Source of the DNA: Streptosporangiaceae bacterium
GTDB taxonomy: Bacteria; Actinomycetota; Actinomycetes; Streptosporangiales; Streptosporangiaceae
Reading direction: 5' to 3'
DNA length: 7,822 bases
Assembly: GCA_030040815.1 (NCBI GenBank)
Contig: JASHSZ010000352.1
Coordinates: forward strand, 1 to 7,822
This document shows positions 6,146 to 7,822 of the stretch, one piece after another. The notes under the pieces are model-generated. The model was not told the origin of the DNA. It did no database searches and saw nothing but the letters and a program-made list of their open reading frames with translations. The translations under genes were made by a program, and so were the position numbers. How positions within the stretch are numbered: the stretch's first letter is position 1; every line of letters begins with the position of its first letter.

Positions 6146-6454
6146 GTGACCAGGAAGATGAACGAAACCGTCTGCGAAGCACTGTTCGCCTCGTCCCTGC
6201 AGCCTTCTGACACGCTGACGGCCGAAACAGTCGCGGACGCGCTCGCTAGTACCGTCCGACGACTGGGCTCGGCCGGGTGCAGCAGTCACATGGCAGAGGA
6301 ATTCGGCAACCACCCGGAACAGGCAGCCAACCGCATGAAGTGGATCCGGCAGCTGACTGTCGACCTATCCGCCTGCCTGTATATACCGACCGCTTCGCCA
6401 GTCATCACCGCCGCGACCGGAACCGACCTGTTGCCGGTGCGCGAGGCCGCCTGA
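6146..6454 (+). CDS. Small conserved actinobacterial protein (ASSLQ-type), unknown function
   Basis: A 102-aa soluble protein from a GTG with GGGAGG 6 nt upstream; this site decides against the in-frame ATG at 6122, which lies before it. The core reads MNETVCEALFASSLQPSD (5-22), TAETVADALASTVRRLGSAG (25-44), then CSSHMAEEFGNHPEQAANRM (45-64) and KWIRQLTV. From memory this resembles a widespread family of about 80-100 aa in streptomycetes and relatives, with ALFASSLQ near the N-terminus and a GCAxxVAxEFGDHPExAxxRMxWA-like segment. It is probably all-helical, and no function is established that I know of. The tail after residue 72 (SACLYIPTASPVITAATGTD and onward) looks non-conserved and longer than usual. 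There is no signal peptide or membrane helix. It stands alone on the plus strand. Confidence 0.85.
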   Translation: MTRKMNETVCEALFASSLQPSDTLTAETVADALASTVRRLGSAGCSSHMAEEFGNHPEQAANRMKWIRQLTVDLSACLYIPTASPVITAATGTDLLPVREAA

Positions 6455-6672
6455 GCAGTGACCACGCCACTTGTTGCACCAGCAGGAGCGCTCACCCTCG
6501 CGCACAGTCCCGGTACCGCACGGCGTTGTAGTCGACTCGGCGCACGTCCCGCGCACCCCTTTTGCCCGGAACGACGCTATGGGGCGAGCTCGGCCTGATC
6601 TGGCCGACAGCCGAGCGTGCCGGTGAAGCCCGCCGGCCAGGTCGGTTGCGCCCGGATAATCATTGTTTGTGG
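6455..6672. other. Intergenic region before the methyltransferase remnant
   Basis: No gene is supported in these 218 bp. GATAAT at 6655-6660 is a plausible -10 element, 12 nt before the GTG at 6673, which would give a very short leader or leaderless mRNA. No -35 match was found at the right spacing. A 6-bp inverted repeat (TCGGCC at 6590-6595 and GGCCGA at 6602-6607) is also present. Confidence 0.35.
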
Positions 6673-7023
6673 GTGCCAAGGAAAAGAGCGCGACCTCGCG
6701 GGAGCGTCGCCCAGCGCTATGACCGGGTGCGGCCCGGACCTGCGTCCGCCGCAGTGGACTGGCTAGAACCGGTTAGGTGCGCCGTCGCGGTCGACGTCGG
6801 TGCGGGGACGGGCCTGTTCACCCAGGCCCTCGAGGACCGGGCTGAGCGGGTTGTTGCGGTCGAGCCCGACGAGCGATTGCGGCGCGTGCTCGCGGCGCGG
6901 TCACCAGGCGTGCGGGCGCTTGACGGTCTCCCACTCCCAGTCGGCTGCGCCACAGAGTCGGCCTCGTTCGGGTTCGCGCGCATGATCTCTGTGGGCGAAT
7001 GCTGGACTAGCTCGCCACGGTGA
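6673..7023 (+). pseudogene. Truncated class I SAM-dependent methyltransferase
   Basis: From the GTG at 6673 the frame gives 116 residues. They start like methyltransferase family 11 proteins: SVAQRYDRVRPGPASAAVDW (11-30), then AVAVDVGAGTGLFTQALEDR (38-57, the SAM-binding glycine loop VGAGTG), then VVAVEPDERLRRVLAARSPG (61-80) and VRALDGLPLPVG. After about residue 95 family similarity fades, and the frame ends at 7021-7023. Intact relatives are about 240-260 aa, so most of the C-terminal half, including the strands that complete the fold, is missing. A different frame (6986-7141) holds VPAERAAVVARFRAALEA, which resembles the tail of such enzymes. This suggests an internal deletion plus frameshift rather than simple truncation. 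It is probably non-functional. Loss of the core beta strands would prevent SAM catalysis. Confidence 0.72.
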
Positions 7024-7337
7024 GCCAGGTCATCACGGCGTACCGGCGGAGCGGGCAGCAGTCGTCGCCCGGTTCCGCGCGGCACTCGAGGCCTGCTGCC
7101 GTCACGGCAGCAGGCACGCGCATGGTCAGGATTCCCAATGAGATCGTGGCGCTGGCGGGCAGACCGGCTACCGCGCATTCCGTTATCCAGACCGTCGGGC
7201 CGATGCGCGGGAAATGCGACGGCCGATTGCGGGTAAGGTGCCTGCAGGCGACGTGCCCAGTGGATAACGCCTAGCGCCGTGAATCAGAACTCCTTGCCTT
7301 CGGGCCTCCACCGACCACAGCCAGCGGGCTTGACCCG
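7024..7337. other. Methyltransferase tail remnant, hairpin and leader of the next gene
   Basis: No intact gene lies here. The first part (to the stop at 7139-7141, frame open from 6986) may be the out-of-frame C-terminal remnant of the methyltransferase, with PAERAAVVARFRAALEA encoded at about 7043-7093. A long hairpin sits at 7091-7115. The remainder to 7337 shows no recognisable coding sequence and should contain the promoter of the gene at 7338. The plus-strand frame to 7274 has no family likeness. Confidence 0.4.
7091..7115 (+). terminator. Strong GC-rich hairpin, possible terminator
   Basis: GCCTGCTGCCGT and ACGGCAGCAGGC are perfect 12-base complements around a single C, so RNA could form an 11-bp stem with a 3-nt loop. 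No T-run follows on either strand. Actinobacteria often use hairpins without a T-tract, and its place after the methyltransferase remnant suits a terminator. Being symmetric, it could also serve as a protein-binding site. Confidence 0.4.
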
Positions 7338-7822
7338 ATGACCGCATTCAGAGTGACTGACGGATGCGGCGGGCCCGCTGCCACTTCGCCGCGCCGGATA
7401 TTCGGCTCGTTGCTGGCGGTTGTGGCGGCGGTGTCAGCGCTCGCTGGCTATCACGGCACCGCCAGGACCGCCCCTCAGCATCACACCTCCAGCTATTCGG
7501 TCCAGGGCCAGGTGCGCACTCTGGTGGTAACTGCACACATAGGTGACGTTCGCGTCACCGGCGGTACCGTCGTGGCAGTCTCGGTGACCCAGCACGTCGT
7601 GTTCCAGGGTCCTGCGCCAGCGGTCAGGCATCGACTAGCGGCAGGCACCCTGAGCCTCAGTAGCCACTGTGCAGCCGGAGAGCTTTGCAGCATTAGCTAC
7701 GACATCACAGTTCCGCGGGCGACAGCGGTGCGGATCACCGACGGCGTTGGCGCCGTCCGGCTCAGCTCGCTGGCCGGCCAGGTGACTGTGACCGTAGATG
7801 CCGGCCAGATCGACCTCAGTTC
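7338..7822 (+). CDS. DUF4097-like beta-strand-repeat envelope protein (3' end outside window)
   Basis: The frame is open from the ATG at 7338 to the window edge (161 codons). A basic segment SPRR (17-20) precedes a hydrophobic helix IFGSLLAVVAAVSALAG (21-37), a signal peptide or membrane anchor. Beyond it are short beta strands of the type seen in actinobacterial DUF4097/putative-adhesin proteins: SYSVQGQVRTLVVTAHIGDV (52-71), VAVSVTQHVVF (79-89), YDITVPRATAVRITDGVGAV (121-140) and VRLSSLAGQVTVTVDAGQID (140-159). Cys111 and Cys117 could form a disulfide outside the cell. Such proteins are predicted to form parallel beta-helix-like stacks at the membrane; their role is not established. The start is only moderately sure: the upstream sequence has a weak ribosome-binding site, and the frame stays open upstream without another good start. 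An overlapping plus-strand frame from 7364 is a shadow. Confidence 0.82.
   Translation, partial: MTAFRVTDGCGGPAATSPRRIFGSLLAVVAAVSALAGYHGTARTAPQHHTSSYSVQGQVRTLVVTAHIGDVRVTGGTVVAVSVTQHVVFQGPAPAVRHRLAAGTLSLSSHCAAGELCSISYDITVPRATAVRITDGVGAVRLSSLAGQVTVTVDAGQIDLS

Noticed and set aside
5960..6313. 117-aa minus-strand open frame
   Set aside because: It overlaps the supported plus-strand gene at 6146-6454 and has no recognisable motif or ribosome-binding site.
6590..6607. TCGGCC/GGCCGA inverted repeat
   Set aside because: A 6-bp arm with a 6-base loop in very GC-rich DNA is expected by chance, and it has no clear position relative to a promoter.
1..7822. CRISPR array, tRNA, integrase or transposase
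   Set aside because: I saw no regularly spaced repeats, no tRNA-like cloverleaf sequence and no frame resembling a mobile-element enzyme.

Overview
The window is high-GC DNA with strong G/C bias at third codon positions, frequent GTG starts and several actinobacterial protein families: a GlmS-type amidotransferase, a Tat-exported dimethylformamidase-like protein, DprA, an ASSLQ-type small protein and a DUF4097-like protein. It is most likely chromosomal DNA of a filamentous or soil actinomycete (Actinomycetota). I cannot assign a genus. No rRNA, tRNA, CRISPR array, transposase or integrase was seen.

Layout, left to right. (1) Positions 1-1163, minus strand: a probable two-gene operon in which a small conserved protein of unknown function precedes glmS by about 30 bp. 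Only the N-terminal part of glmS lies in the window. An 18-bp perfect palindrome sits at the 5' end of the small gene. (2) Positions 1164-1353: divergent intergenic region. (3) Positions 1354-2997, plus strand: a Tat-signal protein of the N,N-dimethylformamidase beta-subunit-like family. (4) Positions 3069-5574, minus strand: dprA, preceded by a secreted seven-repeat beta-propeller lipoprotein gene. (5) Positions 5699-5901: a decayed, frameshifted copy of an internal piece of dprA, about 95% identical to the real gene 2 kb away and in the same orientation. (6) Positions 6146-6454, plus strand: a 102-aa conserved actinobacterial protein. (7) Positions 6673-7141: a truncated, frameshifted SAM methyltransferase gene followed by a strong hairpin. 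(8) Positions 7338 to the end, plus strand: the start of a DUF4097-like envelope protein that runs off the window.

The genes do not form one evident pathway. GlmS makes glucosamine-6-phosphate for the cell wall, DprA loads RecA on incoming DNA, and the lipoprotein, Tat protein and DUF4097 protein act at or outside the envelope. The right half (about 4.3-7.3 kb) looks rearranged: it holds a duplicated dprA fragment, a broken methyltransferase and sparse coding. I see no convincing new multi-gene system. The best leads are the dprA partial duplication around the propeller lipoprotein gene and the palindrome plus unknown small protein ahead of glmS.
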